A stretch of DNA of 37,771 nucleotides from contig CAIYXB010000133.1 in the NCBI GenBank assembly GCA_903930015.1, positions 1 to 37,771 of the forward strand. Direction: 5' to 3'. The DNA comes from an uncultured bacterium (GTDB taxonomy: Bacteria; Cyanobacteriota; Vampirovibrionia; LMEP-6097). The notes below the pieces were generated by a model, which did not search any database, was not told the DNA's origin, and worked only from the letters and a program-made list of their open reading frames with translations. Positions within the stretch are counted from its first letter, which is position 1. Each line of letters starts with the position of its first letter. Both the position numbers and the translations under genes were made by a program. Shown one piece after another: positions 1 to 8,597 of this stretch.

Positions 1-722
1 GCTTTAGCTTGATTCTTTAGGCCCCTTTCTACGACAGCCTCTTTATTAGGTTTTTTTTCAAAATCTTTTATATCATCGTTGAGTTTTTCTATACTTCTTT
101 TTACGTCTTTTTCCACTGTGCCATATTCAATGCTTGTGATTGTATTATTTACAGAATTCTCTAAGCCTCTTGTTATTTTTTGTGTTTTTTTTGAATCTAT
201 GCTTGCAAGTATCGCAACGGAAAAATCTTTTGTCATTTGAAATGTATCTCTCATTAACCTAAGAGCTACTTTCATGCTTGTGCCGTTAACAGCTTTTTTT
301 ATACCTTTATTCTCGTCCAAGAAATCATTTTCTCTTAAACCAATCTGCTCTATTGATGAATCTCCTAAGCTTTCTCTTAATTCGAGCGCTTTGCCACCGC
401 CAGCTCTGAAATTAGTAATAATTCTAGTATTTACTGCTCCTCTTGGTGAAGGATAGTTTTCATTTGTTAATACGCCTTTAACAGCTACGTCATTACTATT
501 GCCGATCGGAAAAATTTTAATTACTTTACCAACCTCAATACCATTAGAAAAAATTGGTGCACCTTTTGATAGCCCTTCAACATTGTTAAACTGGGATATA
601 AAAGTTCTAGCTTCTCTTCTTTCTTTATAAATATTCCAAGCAAAAACTATAAGTGCAAATACAACACCAAAAGTGAGAATTTTTTTCACTATCCCAAGTA
701 GGAAATTTATGAGTAATCCCAT
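1..722 (-). CDS. MlaD/MCE-family protein (N-terminal part, truncated by window edge)
   Basis: Reverse-strand frame is open from ATG at 722 to the window edge (absent from ORF track). Reads MGLLINFLLGIVKKILTFGVVFALIVFAWNIYKERREARTFISQFNNVEGLSKGAPIFSNGIEVGKVIKIFPIGNSNDVAVKGVL...: N-terminal TM helix plus MCE-like 'F.nveGLs.GapVf.nGieVGkV' motif. Confidence 0.85.
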   Translation of the reverse strand, partial: MGLLINFLLGIVKKILTFGVVFALIVFAWNIYKERREARTFISQFNNVEGLSKGAPIFSNGIEVGKVIKIFPIGNSNDVAVKGVLTNENYPSPRGAVNTRIITNFRAGGGKALELRESLGDSSIEQIGLRENDFLDENKGIKKAVNGTSMKVALRLMRDTFQMTKDFSVAILASIDSKKTQKITRGLENSVNNTITSIEYGTVEKDVKRSIEKLNDDIKDFEKKPNKEAVVERGLKNQAK

Positions 723-750
723 ACTATTTAATATAACTCAATTTTAAATA

Positions 751-875
751 TCAGGACTTCCGCGTTTGACTTACTACTGCATTAATTCTCGTCTCAAAAT
801 GCTCATTTACAACCAGTAAACTGCGCTTTTTCGCCTCGAATATGCCTTGTAATAAGCCAAACGCATAAGTCCTGA
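751..875. repeat. 125-bp imperfect palindrome (MITE-like) downstream of dnaK
   Basis: Ends TCAGGACTTCCGCGTTTGaCTTA and rc TCAGGACTTATGCGTTTGgCTTA; pairing continues weakly inward to apex TTTACaaccaGTAAA. Confidence 0.75.
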
Positions 876-896
876 ATTATAAGGATCTGTCGTCTT

Positions 897-997
897 ATAC
901 TAAACATACCAACTAATCCCACATAGATTTTTTATGTGCCTGTCGCAGAGCTAAACCGCTTCGCTTGGCACGCTAATTTAATACGCGGGGTTGATAT
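897..997 (-). repeat. Dispersed palindromic repeat family B, copy 1
   Basis: Reverse complement closely matches 22007-22110, sharing gtgccaagc..gagc...tagctctgcgacaggc.cat...tgtggg.tt..ttggtatgtttagtat; inverted ends and inner GTGCC/GGCAC hairpin. Confidence 0.8.
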
Positions 998-2904
998 TAG
1001 TCAACTGAAGTAGCTTTAAAATCAGCATCAATAACATCATCATTAGAGCTTGACTCAGTTGTATTTGATGAATTAGAGCTTGACTCAGAATATGTAGAAA
1101 CAGCTTTTTGGAATTCAGCCATTGCGTTTTGGATATCTATAGATTTTTGCTTTAATTCTTCAACAGCCTTACTCTCTTTAATAGCTTCTCTTAAAGATTT
1201 TGCTTGAGTCTCTAAATTATCAGCTTGAGTTTTGATATTTTCAAAGTAAGGCTTATCTTTATGGTCAGTAATTAGCTTTTCAGCTCCATAGACTAAAGAA
1301 TCAGCTCTATTTCTTTCTTCTTGCTCTTCTTTAAATTTCTTGTCTTCTTCAGATTTTTCTTCTGCTTCTTTGACCATTTTCTCAATTTCAGCGTCAGATA
1401 AGTTGGTTGAAGCTGTAATAGATATCTTCTGCTCTTTACCAGTTGCTTGGTCTTTTGCAGATACGTTGATAATACCGTTTGCGTCAATATCAAAAGTTAC
1501 TTCAATCTTAGGCATACCTCTTGGAGCAGAAGCAATATCATCCAAATGGAAATCGCCGAGAAGCTTATTCTCTGAAGCTTTTGCTCTTTCGCCTTGGTAG
1601 ATTTTTATATCAACTCTAGTTTGGTTATCCTCAGCTGTTGAGAAAGTTTCAGATTTCTTGGTAGGGATAGTTGTGTTACGTTCTATCAGTTTAGTCATCA
1701 CACCTCCTAAAGTCTCAATACCAACACTCAAAGGAGTTACGTCAAGAAGTACAACATCTTTAACATCACCAGCAAGGACGCCACCTTGAATTGCAGCCCC
1801 AACAGCAACAACTTCATCAGGATTCACTCCTTGACTAGGTTCTTTGCCTGTGATCTCTTTAACTATATTTTTGATTGCAGGGATTCTTGTAGAACCTCCA
1901 ACTAAAATAACTTCATCAATGTCGCTTGTTTTCACGCCAGCATCTGATATTGCTCTATTAAGTGGTTCTTTTAAGTTTGCAAATAATTTTTCTGATAATG
2001 ATTCAAATTTAGCTCTTGAAATTTTCATTTCTAAGTGTTTTGGACCATTCTGGTCAGCTGTAATAAATGGCAAGCTGATAGTAGATTCCGTTAAATTTGA
2101 AAGTTCAATTTTTGCTTTTTCGGCTGCTTCTGTAAGTCTCTGAAGGGCTTGTGAATCTGTACGAAGGTTGATGCCGTTCTCTTTTTGAAATTCATCTGCA
2201 ATGTAATTAACAAGTAATAAGTCAAAGTCATCACCACCAAGCCTCGAGTCTCCAGCAGTTGCTTTAACTTCAAACACTCCATCACCAAGTTCAAGAATAC
2301 TTACGTCAAATGTTCCACCACCTAAGTCAAAAACTAGAATTGTCGAGTCGTCTTTCTTATCAAGTCCATATGCAAGTGCAGCTGCAGTTGGTTCGTTTAT
2401 AATTCTTAAAACTTCAAGTCCTGCAATCTTACCAGCGTCTTTGGTAGCTTGTCTTTGGCTGTCATTAAAATAAGCAGGAACTGTTATTACAGCTTGCTCA
2501 ATTTTTTGCCCTAAGTAACTTTCAGCATCTTCTTTTAACTTACGTAATACTTGAGCTGAAATTTCTTGAGGTGTGTAGTCTTTATCATTTACTTTAATAT
2601 TTACAGAATTGTTTTTACCCTGAACTGTGTCATAAGCAAGGTTTGCTCTGTCTTTTTCGGTTTCTTGCCAAGTGTGTCCAATAAGTCTTTTTGCACTATA
2701 GATAGTTTGCTTTGATTTTAAAACTCTTTGGCGCTTTGCGATTTGACCAACAGATTTGTCAGCTCCAAGGAAAACTACTGACGGTGTAGTTCTAGCACCC
2801 TCATTGTTAGGGATTACTGTAGGCTGTCCTGCTTCCATGATCGCCATACAAGAATTTGTTGTTCCTAAGTCAATACCTAATACTTTGCCTTTTGCTTTGC
2901 TCAT
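997..2904 (-). CDS. dnaK: Molecular chaperone DnaK (Hsp70)
   Basis: [72 protein letters not shown]; full length 635 aa. Confidence 0.98.
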   Translation of the reverse strand: MSKAKGKVLGIDLGTTNSCMAIMEAGQPTVIPNNEGARTTPSVVFLGADKSVGQIAKRQRVLKSKQTIYSAKRLIGHTWQETEKDRANLAYDTVQGKNNSVNIKVNDKDYTPQEISAQVLRKLKEDAESYLGQKIEQAVITVPAYFNDSQRQATKDAGKIAGLEVLRIINEPTAAALAYGLDKKDDSTILVFDLGGGTFDVSILELGDGVFEVKATAGDSRLGGDDFDLLLVNYIADEFQKENGINLRTDSQALQRLTEAAEKAKIELSNLTESTISLPFITADQNGPKHLEMKISRAKFESLSEKLFANLKEPLNRAISDAGVKTSDIDEVILVGGSTRIPAIKNIVKEITGKEPSQGVNPDEVVAVGAAIQGGVLAGDVKDVVLLDVTPLSVGIETLGGVMTKLIERNTTIPTKKSETFSTAEDNQTRVDIKIYQGERAKASENKLLGDFHLDDIASAPRGMPKIEVTFDIDANGIINVSAKDQATGKEQKISITASTNLSDAEIEKMVKEAEEKSEEDKKFKEEQEERNRADSLVYGAEKLITDHKDKPYFENIKTQADNLETQAKSLREAIKESKAVEELKQKSIDIQNAMAEFQKAVSTYSESSSNSSNTTESSSNDDVIDADFKATSVD

Positions 2905-3037
2905 ACAGCAATTATAGCAAGATTGCTAGTTCTCTTAGTCCTACTTAATAGAAAATAAATAGTTATTCCTTCTTTAAGCTCAGTATATGTACTGAAGTTA
3001 ATACTTGATTTCAATGAGACTTGCTAAAATAATATCA

Positions 3038-3388
3038 ATGTCAAGAAATGAAATAAATCAAGTAACCATAGTTGGAAGAGTCGGGAAAGATCCAGAATTA
3101 AGATATTTTGAATCTGGCACAAACTTAGCAACTTTTTCTTTAGCTGTTAATAGACCAACTAAAAACAAAGAGACGGATTGGTTTGATATCAAAATTTGGG
3201 GAAGACCTGCTGAGATTGCTGGTGAGTATGTTCGCAAAGGATCTTTGATTGGTATTACCGGTGAGATTGATTTTGATTCATGGAACAACAAAGAATCTGG
3301 AGAGCTTCAAGTGAAGCCTGTTATCTCTGCAACTGAGCTAAGGCTGTTAGGTAGTAAAGCAGATAACGCAGGTTTACAAAATAACTAA
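3038..3388 (+). CDS. ssb: Single-stranded DNA-binding protein
   Basis: OB-fold SSB signature INQVTIVGRVGKDPELRYFESGTNLATFSLAVNR; ORF track starts at 3005, but ATG at 3038 (MSRNEINQV) is the more likely start. Confidence 0.9.
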   Translation: MSRNEINQVTIVGRVGKDPELRYFESGTNLATFSLAVNRPTKNKETDWFDIKIWGRPAEIAGEYVRKGSLIGITGEIDFDSWNNKESGELQVKPVISATELRLLGSKADNAGLQNN

Positions 3389-3648
3389 ATTCTTCTAAAA
3401 TCAAATGGCCTAATTTTTATGATTGGTCCGGCTTGAATGCTTACATTTGCTAAGCTGGCTTTGGCTACTCTAAGACCCGCGTTTGCGGTTCCTGATACAG
3501 TTTGAATTGCTTTTTTTGTTATAAAACCGAGCGGTATAGTGACTGGTTTCAATGCCAATTTAACAAGTTTGCCGGTGATTGAAGCTTCTGCGCTGGCAAA
3601 CAAACTTAAAACAAATATATTTGCAATAATAAAAGTTCTTTTCCCCAC
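3385..3648 (-). CDS. Small secreted hypothetical protein
   Basis: 87 aa with N-terminal signal-peptide-like segment (MGKRTFIIANIFVLSLFASAEA). Confidence 0.5.
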   Translation of the reverse strand: MGKRTFIIANIFVLSLFASAEASITGKLVKLALKPVTIPLGFITKKAIQTVSGTANAGLRVAKASLANVSIQAGPIIKIRPFDFRRI

Positions 3649-3726
3649 GACTAAGTCTTTATACGTGTTTAAAGCCGGTTATAACTTAAATAATTTAAAT
3701 TATAGAAAAATTTTCTTAATCCTGAT

Positions 3727-4086
3727 TTAACCTAGCAAAATAGCAAATGCTACAGCCATTTCTTTTTCGTGACTAATTGTAACGTTAACTTTTTTGTTTG
3801 AATTTTTAATGCTGACTTGAGGAGCACCTTTATCATCGTGAGTAATTTCAATATCCTTAAAACCTAATTCTTTGCCGATGCCAGTTCCTAAAGCTTTTGA
3901 GATGGCCTCTTTGGCTGCAAATCTACCAGCGATTCTATGGAAGCTGCCATATTTTTTGCTTAGGGAATTTTCAAGATCTTTAATTTCTCTATCAGTGAAA
4001 ATTCTATTTAGAAATTTTCTACCAAAATTTTTGTAGATTTTCTCTATTCTTTTTGGGCAACAAAGATCAACTCCAATTCCGGTCAT
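3727..4086 (-). CDS. acpS: Holo-[acyl-carrier-protein] synthase
   Basis: MTGIGVDLCCPKRIEKI...FAAKEAISKALGTGIG...VTISHEKEMAVAFAIL, typical AcpS. Confidence 0.96.
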   Translation of the reverse strand: MTGIGVDLCCPKRIEKIYKNFGRKFLNRIFTDREIKDLENSLSKKYGSFHRIAGRFAAKEAISKALGTGIGKELGFKDIEITHDDKGAPQVSIKNSNKKVNVTISHEKEMAVAFAILLG

Positions 4087-4136
4087 TGGGGATATTATCT
4101 CATATTAATACGCATGGTGATAGGCGTGTGTGAGTA

Positions 4137-5270
4137 TTAGATAAATAATTTTGCTTCGATAAATTTTTTATCGCGTGTGTTTGCTAGTAAATAACCAGCT
4201 GCTTCTAAATAGTTCTTTACAAGAACATGTGGTACACCGTGCATTTGGGCTGTGTCATCAAGATTTGTGGTGTTATTCTCAACACAAACAACTTGGATTT
4301 CGCTTTTCCAGGCTTCTACCATTGGCGTGCCGTTGCATGAATCATAGGGTACAACTAGATTCGCAACTTGAGATGCAACGACATCATCTGGTTTTCTATG
4401 TAGATTTAAATCCTGAGCTTGAATCCAATCACTGCTTAATAGTTTATAAGCATCAGGTAAAGGGATTATTTGTGGAGAATTTTGCAAGCATTTTAAGACT
4501 GACGCTAAAAAGCAATCACTGAGGTATTCGGCAGCAACTTTAGGATCTACTAATTCATTAAGCTTGATGTCTTCTCTTTCAAGAACGCTAACTTTTGATT
4601 TAGTGCTGGTATCAAAACTCAAATGTTTTTTTGAATTATTTTTTGATCTAATAATTGGTGCATGTGCGGCAGGTAAAAGAGTCATTTGAGCAACTAAGTG
4701 AGAGATTTTTGCTTCAATTGCTCCAATTGGATCATAGCCCTCCCCGCAAGAATAATTTTTTGTCTCAATCGATTCATCATCTTCATCAAGTACACAAAGC
4801 ACAGCAATTGCAGTTGCTCCTTCTAAGCGAGCTTTCTCGCAGGCAGAAAGTAATGTTCTGAAATTTTTAACGGACTTTAAATCGTTAGCTTCTACTGCTT
4901 CTTCTGTGTAGAAAATTTCTTCCACAATATCGAGCCCATAAACATGTTTTGCTGCTGAGATGCAGTTTTGAGTTAAGTTTCTTTCTGATTGAGTTGCTGC
5001 AGCATCAATAACAACTGCTATCTTGTGTCTCACGTTTATTCTCAGAGCAATTTGATTTGCAAAAAACCTATCTAAAAAATACCCTTCAACAACACAGACG
5101 TTATCTGGTATGTCAGTCATCATTGCACCATTAACAACATTTGGGTGAGTGATTAAAAGGTCAGAAGCTTTTGCAAGTAGTTTGCAGGCTGGATTTGCAT
5201 CACCCGCAAATCCACCAATTCTTGCCCCGATGCCGGTTGGAACTATCATGCAATTTATGTTTCTAAGCAT
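4137..5270 (-). CDS. DUF3326 family protein
   Basis: MIVPTGIGARIGGFAGDANPACKLLAKASDLLITHPNVVNGAMM...NVCVVEGYFLDRFF matches the DUF3326 signature as recalled. Confidence 0.85.
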   Translation of the reverse strand: MLRNINCMIVPTGIGARIGGFAGDANPACKLLAKASDLLITHPNVVNGAMMTDIPDNVCVVEGYFLDRFFANQIALRINVRHKIAVVIDAAATQSERNLTQNCISAAKHVYGLDIVEEIFYTEEAVEANDLKSVKNFRTLLSACEKARLEGATAIAVLCVLDEDDESIETKNYSCGEGYDPIGAIEAKISHLVAQMTLLPAAHAPIIRSKNNSKKHLSFDTSTKSKVSVLEREDIKLNELVDPKVAAEYLSDCFLASVLKCLQNSPQIIPLPDAYKLLSSDWIQAQDLNLHRKPDDVVASQVANLVVPYDSCNGTPMVEAWKSEIQVVCVENNTTNLDDTAQMHGVPHVLVKNYLEAAGYLLANTRDKKFIEAKLFI

Positions 5271-5288
5271 GAGCTTATTATACTAAGT

Positions 5289-5798
5289 TTAAGACTTGTG
5301 TAATTTTTTGAGTGCAGTTGCTCCTCTGTACTGATCAACTACATTTTCAACTGCAAGAGCAAGAATAGCTTTTGAGCTATCATCCAAAGTGCCTTTATTA
5401 AGGGTTGTGGTTAGTGTTTTGAGAGTTTCAAATTCGTTAGCCTTGTCACCAAGTCTCACTTCAACTTGATTTAGTAAGCGATCTTTTGGAATTTTTTGAT
5501 CTGCCGAATATTTATTGAACAGGCTTAGAGGAAATTTGACATAGAAAATTTGATTTTTACCCTTTTTGTTTGATCGAGCTGTAAGCTCAACCTTTCCATC
5601 CTGTTCTAGTTGACGAATTAGTTTAACAAAGGTATTTGTGAGCAGGCTATGTTTCTTTATTGCTTTAGGATGATTAGTTTTTCTTAAGCCAAGTTGAGGT
5701 CTTTTAGTAAAAGTAGAAAGGATTCCAGTTTTGCCGCTTTCATAACCATAAACAATCATCCTAGTAAAAATAAAATGAAATACGTTATTATTTTTCAC
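5289..5798 (-). CDS. Hypothetical protein (possible winged-helix-like fold)
   Basis: 169-aa ORF colinear with secD and DUF3326; segment 'LLTNTFVKLIRQLEQDGKVELTARSNKKGKNQIFYV' resembles a helix-wing arrangement. Confidence 0.6.
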   Translation of the reverse strand: MKNNNVFHFIFTRMIVYGYESGKTGILSTFTKRPQLGLRKTNHPKAIKKHSLLTNTFVKLIRQLEQDGKVELTARSNKKGKNQIFYVKFPLSLFNKYSADQKIPKDRLLNQVEVRLGDKANEFETLKTLTTTLNKGTLDDSSKAILALAVENVVDQYRGATALKKLHKS

Positions 5799-5815
5799 TA
5801 AGATTCTAAATAAGT

Positions 5816-7129
5816 TTATTTAAAAAGAGCAGTTTCTTTAATATTAAAGAATTTAACGAAGCTAAATATCAGAGTTTTGGTAACAAATAGAGAAGATACT
5901 AGGGAAAGTATTACTCCGATTAATAGTGTAATAGCAAAGCCTTTAACAATACCAGTTCCAAATATAATTAAGATCAAACAAACCATTGATGTGTTCATGT
6001 TTGAGTCATATATTGAGGTATAAGCACGATCAAAACCATCTCTTAAGCCGATCAGTACTGATTTGCCTTCGTTCATTTCTTCTTTTGCTCTTTCGAAAAT
6101 AAGAATGTTGGCATCAACCGCCATACCAATACTTAAAATAAATCCTGCAAGCCCTGCTAGTGTCAGGGTTACATTCTCTTGAAAAGCATACATTGCCATG
6201 AGCACATAAATGCTAAGAGCAATTGAAGCAATCACTCCAGGCAATCTATACACAGCAATCATGAACAGCATTACTGCAAGTAAGCCCCAAGCTCCAGCTT
6301 TGATGCTCTTGTTGATTGATTCTTGTCCTAAGGTTGCGCCTATAGATCTTTCTTGAAGAATTGTTACTGGCACTGGCAGTGCACCAGCATTTAGTTGTAC
6401 GGCAAGGTCTTGAGCTTCTTCTGCTGTGAAATTCCCCGTGATCTGTCCAGAACCAGCTGTGATAGCTGATCTTACGGTCGGAGCTGAGATGATATTGCCG
6501 TCAAGTGAAATCCCTAGTGGTTTATCAATCATTTTTGAAGTGAGATCACCAAATTTAGTAGCTGCTTCTGTCTTGAGTTCAAAATCAATAGCCCAAGTTG
6601 CAACACCATCTGTACTTGCTTGAGCACGTTTTAGATCAGCGCCAGTAATTCCTGTGCTCACCCATTCTTCTGTTTGATCTTCTTGACCTGCATTTTTAAT
6701 AATTAATTCTTTGAATTCTAAGTTTGCTGTTCTAAGTAATCTTCTTTTTACTATACTTGGATCAGCACCAGGAACCTCAACTAGAATGCGGTTTTTACCA
6801 ACTTGTTGAACAATTGCTTCACTTGTCCCAGAAGCATTTACTCGATTTTCAAAAACTTTAACAAGTCCTCTCATAACTTCTGGTGTTATCTCTGGGACTT
6901 CTTTGGTTGGTTTTGCTTCAAACTCAAACTGAGACCCACCAACTAAATCTAAGCCGAGTTTTAATTTGGTTAAAATGTTGTTTCCTGCGATAGTTGTAAG
7001 TTTTTGTTCCTTAAGTCTGTCGTAAGTGAAATCTTCACCGTCTGGTTTTATTGTAAATAATGCAAGTGAAACGAAAACGGTAACTGCAATAATTACTAAT
7101 AATCTAAAATTCTCTTTGATGAAATCCAT
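5816..7129 (-). CDS. secD: Protein translocase subunit SecD
   Basis: LKLGLDLVGGSQFEFE, VVFENRVNASGTSEAIVQQVGKNRILVEVPG, ALPVPVTILQERSIGATLGQESI, GMAVDANILIFERAKEEMNEGKS. Confidence 0.96.
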   Translation of the reverse strand: MDFIKENFRLLVIIAVTVFVSLALFTIKPDGEDFTYDRLKEQKLTTIAGNNILTKLKLGLDLVGGSQFEFEAKPTKEVPEITPEVMRGLVKVFENRVNASGTSEAIVQQVGKNRILVEVPGADPSIVKRRLLRTANLEFKELIIKNAGQEDQTEEWVSTGITGADLKRAQASTDGVATWAIDFELKTEAATKFGDLTSKMIDKPLGISLDGNIISAPTVRSAITAGSGQITGNFTAEEAQDLAVQLNAGALPVPVTILQERSIGATLGQESINKSIKAGAWGLLAVMLFMIAVYRLPGVIASIALSIYVLMAMYAFQENVTLTLAGLAGFILSIGMAVDANILIFERAKEEMNEGKSVLIGLRDGFDRAYTSIYDSNMNTSMVCLILIIFGTGIVKGFAITLLIGVILSLVSSLFVTKTLIFSFVKFFNIKETALFK

Positions 7130-7167
7130 ACAAAAAAAAGTATATAATATCTAGATTTTTTGGGCTT

Positions 7168-8070
7168 TTATTTTAAGAAACTTGTTTGATATAAAAAGTA
7201 GTCTTTTGGTAATTTTAGGCTTAGAGACTTAAAAGCAGCTTTAGAATTATCTAAATCTTTATAAAAAGCTAACATTGTTGATCCGGAGCCGCTTAACAAA
7301 ACTTGATCTGCCTTTGTTGAGTGTAGCTGCTGCTGTATCTCCACTAAGCTTGGTTCCTCTTCAAAAACAACATCTTCAAAACTATTAAAAAAGCCATCTT
7401 CGTAAGTGAAACTAGATTCTTTGTTTTTTAGAAGAGCATAGGCTTTTGCAGTTGAAATTCCAAAATTTGGTTTTACTAAAATTAAATTTGCGTATTCATC
7501 GAAATTGAAATCGAATAATCTTGTTTTAAAATTTTCGCCTCTTGACTCGCCGTAAAGTCTTGGGGTTTTTGTTGAGAGCAGGCAAAAAGGCACATCGGAA
7601 CCTAGGCTTAGAGCAAGTTCCAGTAATAGCCTTTCTTGAACTTCAAAATCAAAATGTTCTTTGAAGAATTTATTTAGTACCCGAAGTGTAGCAGCTGCGT
7701 TACTGCTTCCGCCTGCAAGACCAGCTTCTAAAGGGATTTGTTTATCTATATAGATTTTAATTGAGATTGAACTTAGCTGCTCAAGGATATTTTCTTCTAG
7801 TGTTGAAAGGTAAAGTTCGATTGCTTTTGCGATGATATTTCTTTCACCTAAAGTTTTTATTTCTTCTGAGTTAGAATCAATTTCTAAACTAAAATCTAAA
7901 TTTTCAGATTGCTTTTTTTCAAAATCAATTTTGAAAGTTAAGTGATCACTAAGTTCTAGTGCCTGAAATAAAGTTTCAAGATTATGAAAACCGTCATCAC
8001 GTTTATCAAGTACCTTGAGAAATAGGTTTATTTTTGCGGGTGATCTTTCTAGGTAGACGGCTTGGTTCAT
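7168..8070 (-). CDS. ispE: 4-diphosphocytidyl-2-C-methyl-D-erythritol kinase
   Basis: SPAKINLFLKVLDKRDDGFHNLETLFQAL; PLEAGLAGGSSNAAATLRVLN; LLSGSGSTMLAFY (GHMP kinase motifs). Confidence 0.96.
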   Translation of the reverse strand: MNQAVYLERSPAKINLFLKVLDKRDDGFHNLETLFQALELSDHLTFKIDFEKKQSENLDFSLEIDSNSEEIKTLGERNIIAKAIELYLSTLEENILEQLSSISIKIYIDKQIPLEAGLAGGSSNAAATLRVLNKFFKEHFDFEVQERLLLELALSLGSDVPFCLLSTKTPRLYGESRGENFKTRLFDFNFDEYANLILVKPNFGISTAKAYALLKNKESSFTYEDGFFNSFEDVVFEEEPSLVEIQQQLHSTKADQVLLSGSGSTMLAFYKDLDNSKAAFKSLSLKLPKDYFLYQTSFLK

Positions 8071-8170
8071 GGGTTCTCATTCAAATTATCGCAGATAATT
8101 ATGCTATATTATTTTGATGCCTTTTGAGGGTCAGCCTTATCAACTTTTCATGTGTTATAGAAATCCAAGA

Positions 8171-8307
8171 AAATTTTCTTCAAATTTCAACCACCCTTAC
8201 GCATTCGGCGCAGCCGCTGTGATGATGTTTTCGTTGTTTTGCTTTGCAAAACTTAAATGCTACATCAATCCGATATGCTTCAGGGTGTTGCAAATTTTCC
8301 GAAAACT
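8171..8307. repeat. ~137-bp imperfect palindrome
   Basis: Arms ..TTTTCttCAAATTTcaACcACCCTtacGCATtcgG.. and rc TTTTCggAAAATTTgcAACACCCTgaaGCATatcGG; apex GTTTTGCtttGCAAAAC. Confidence 0.7.
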
Positions 8308-8323
8308 TTTTTCGTTTATTTAG

Positions 8324-8444
8324 ATTTGATTGCTTAGGCAGCCCAAATTTTTGCGACGGGCACGGTTAAGTTAGCTATGGTGATAAATCCTGATTAAAAT
8401 CACAGGTGTCAGCAAAAATGAGCTGTTGTCTAAGCAATCAAATT
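8324..8444. repeat. ~121-bp palindrome with long inverted ends
   Basis: Left arm ATTTGATTGCTTAGGCAGCccaaATTTTTGC; rc of right arm ATTTGATTGCTTAGACAACagctcATTTTTGC; inner GTGAT...ATCAC. Confidence 0.75.
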
Positions 8445-8597
8445 AGTGTGACCTTTATAATTGCTATTGGAGTAATTTGATGACTGATTCAACAACCCTT
8501 ATTGATAAACGAAATATATAGGTGCAATGCACTAACTTTAAAAATGCTAGAATATGTATCTCTATATAATTCAGTAATATTTTACTAAAAAATCAAA

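Noticed and set aside
274-456. 60-aa plus-strand ORF
   Set aside because: Antisense to the well-supported MlaD/MCE reading frame (1-722, minus).
897-997. tRNA-like gene in the hairpin region downstream of dnaK
   Set aside because: No T-loop GTTCRANY or CCA-end acceptor pairing; structure is explained by the family B repeat.
1340-2294. Plus- and minus-strand ORFs (1293-1493, 1340-1600, 1844-2143, 2091-2294)
   Set aside because: Shadow frames of dnaK with no independent coding signal.
2905-3037. CIRCE or other heat-shock operator upstream of dnaK
   Set aside because: No TTAGCACTC-N9-GAGTGCTAA-like inverted repeat is present; grpE/dnaJ are also not adjacent.
4106-4139. Hairpin between acpS and DUF3326 (CTCAtattaatACGC...GCGTgtgTGAG)
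   Set aside because: Short and imperfect; could be a simple terminator-like structure without a convincing U-run, so not reported as a feature.
8114-8323. 69-aa ORF upstream of the TIGR03279 gene
   Set aside because: It runs through the 8171-8307 palindrome; sequence is explained by the repeat and has no recognisable domain.
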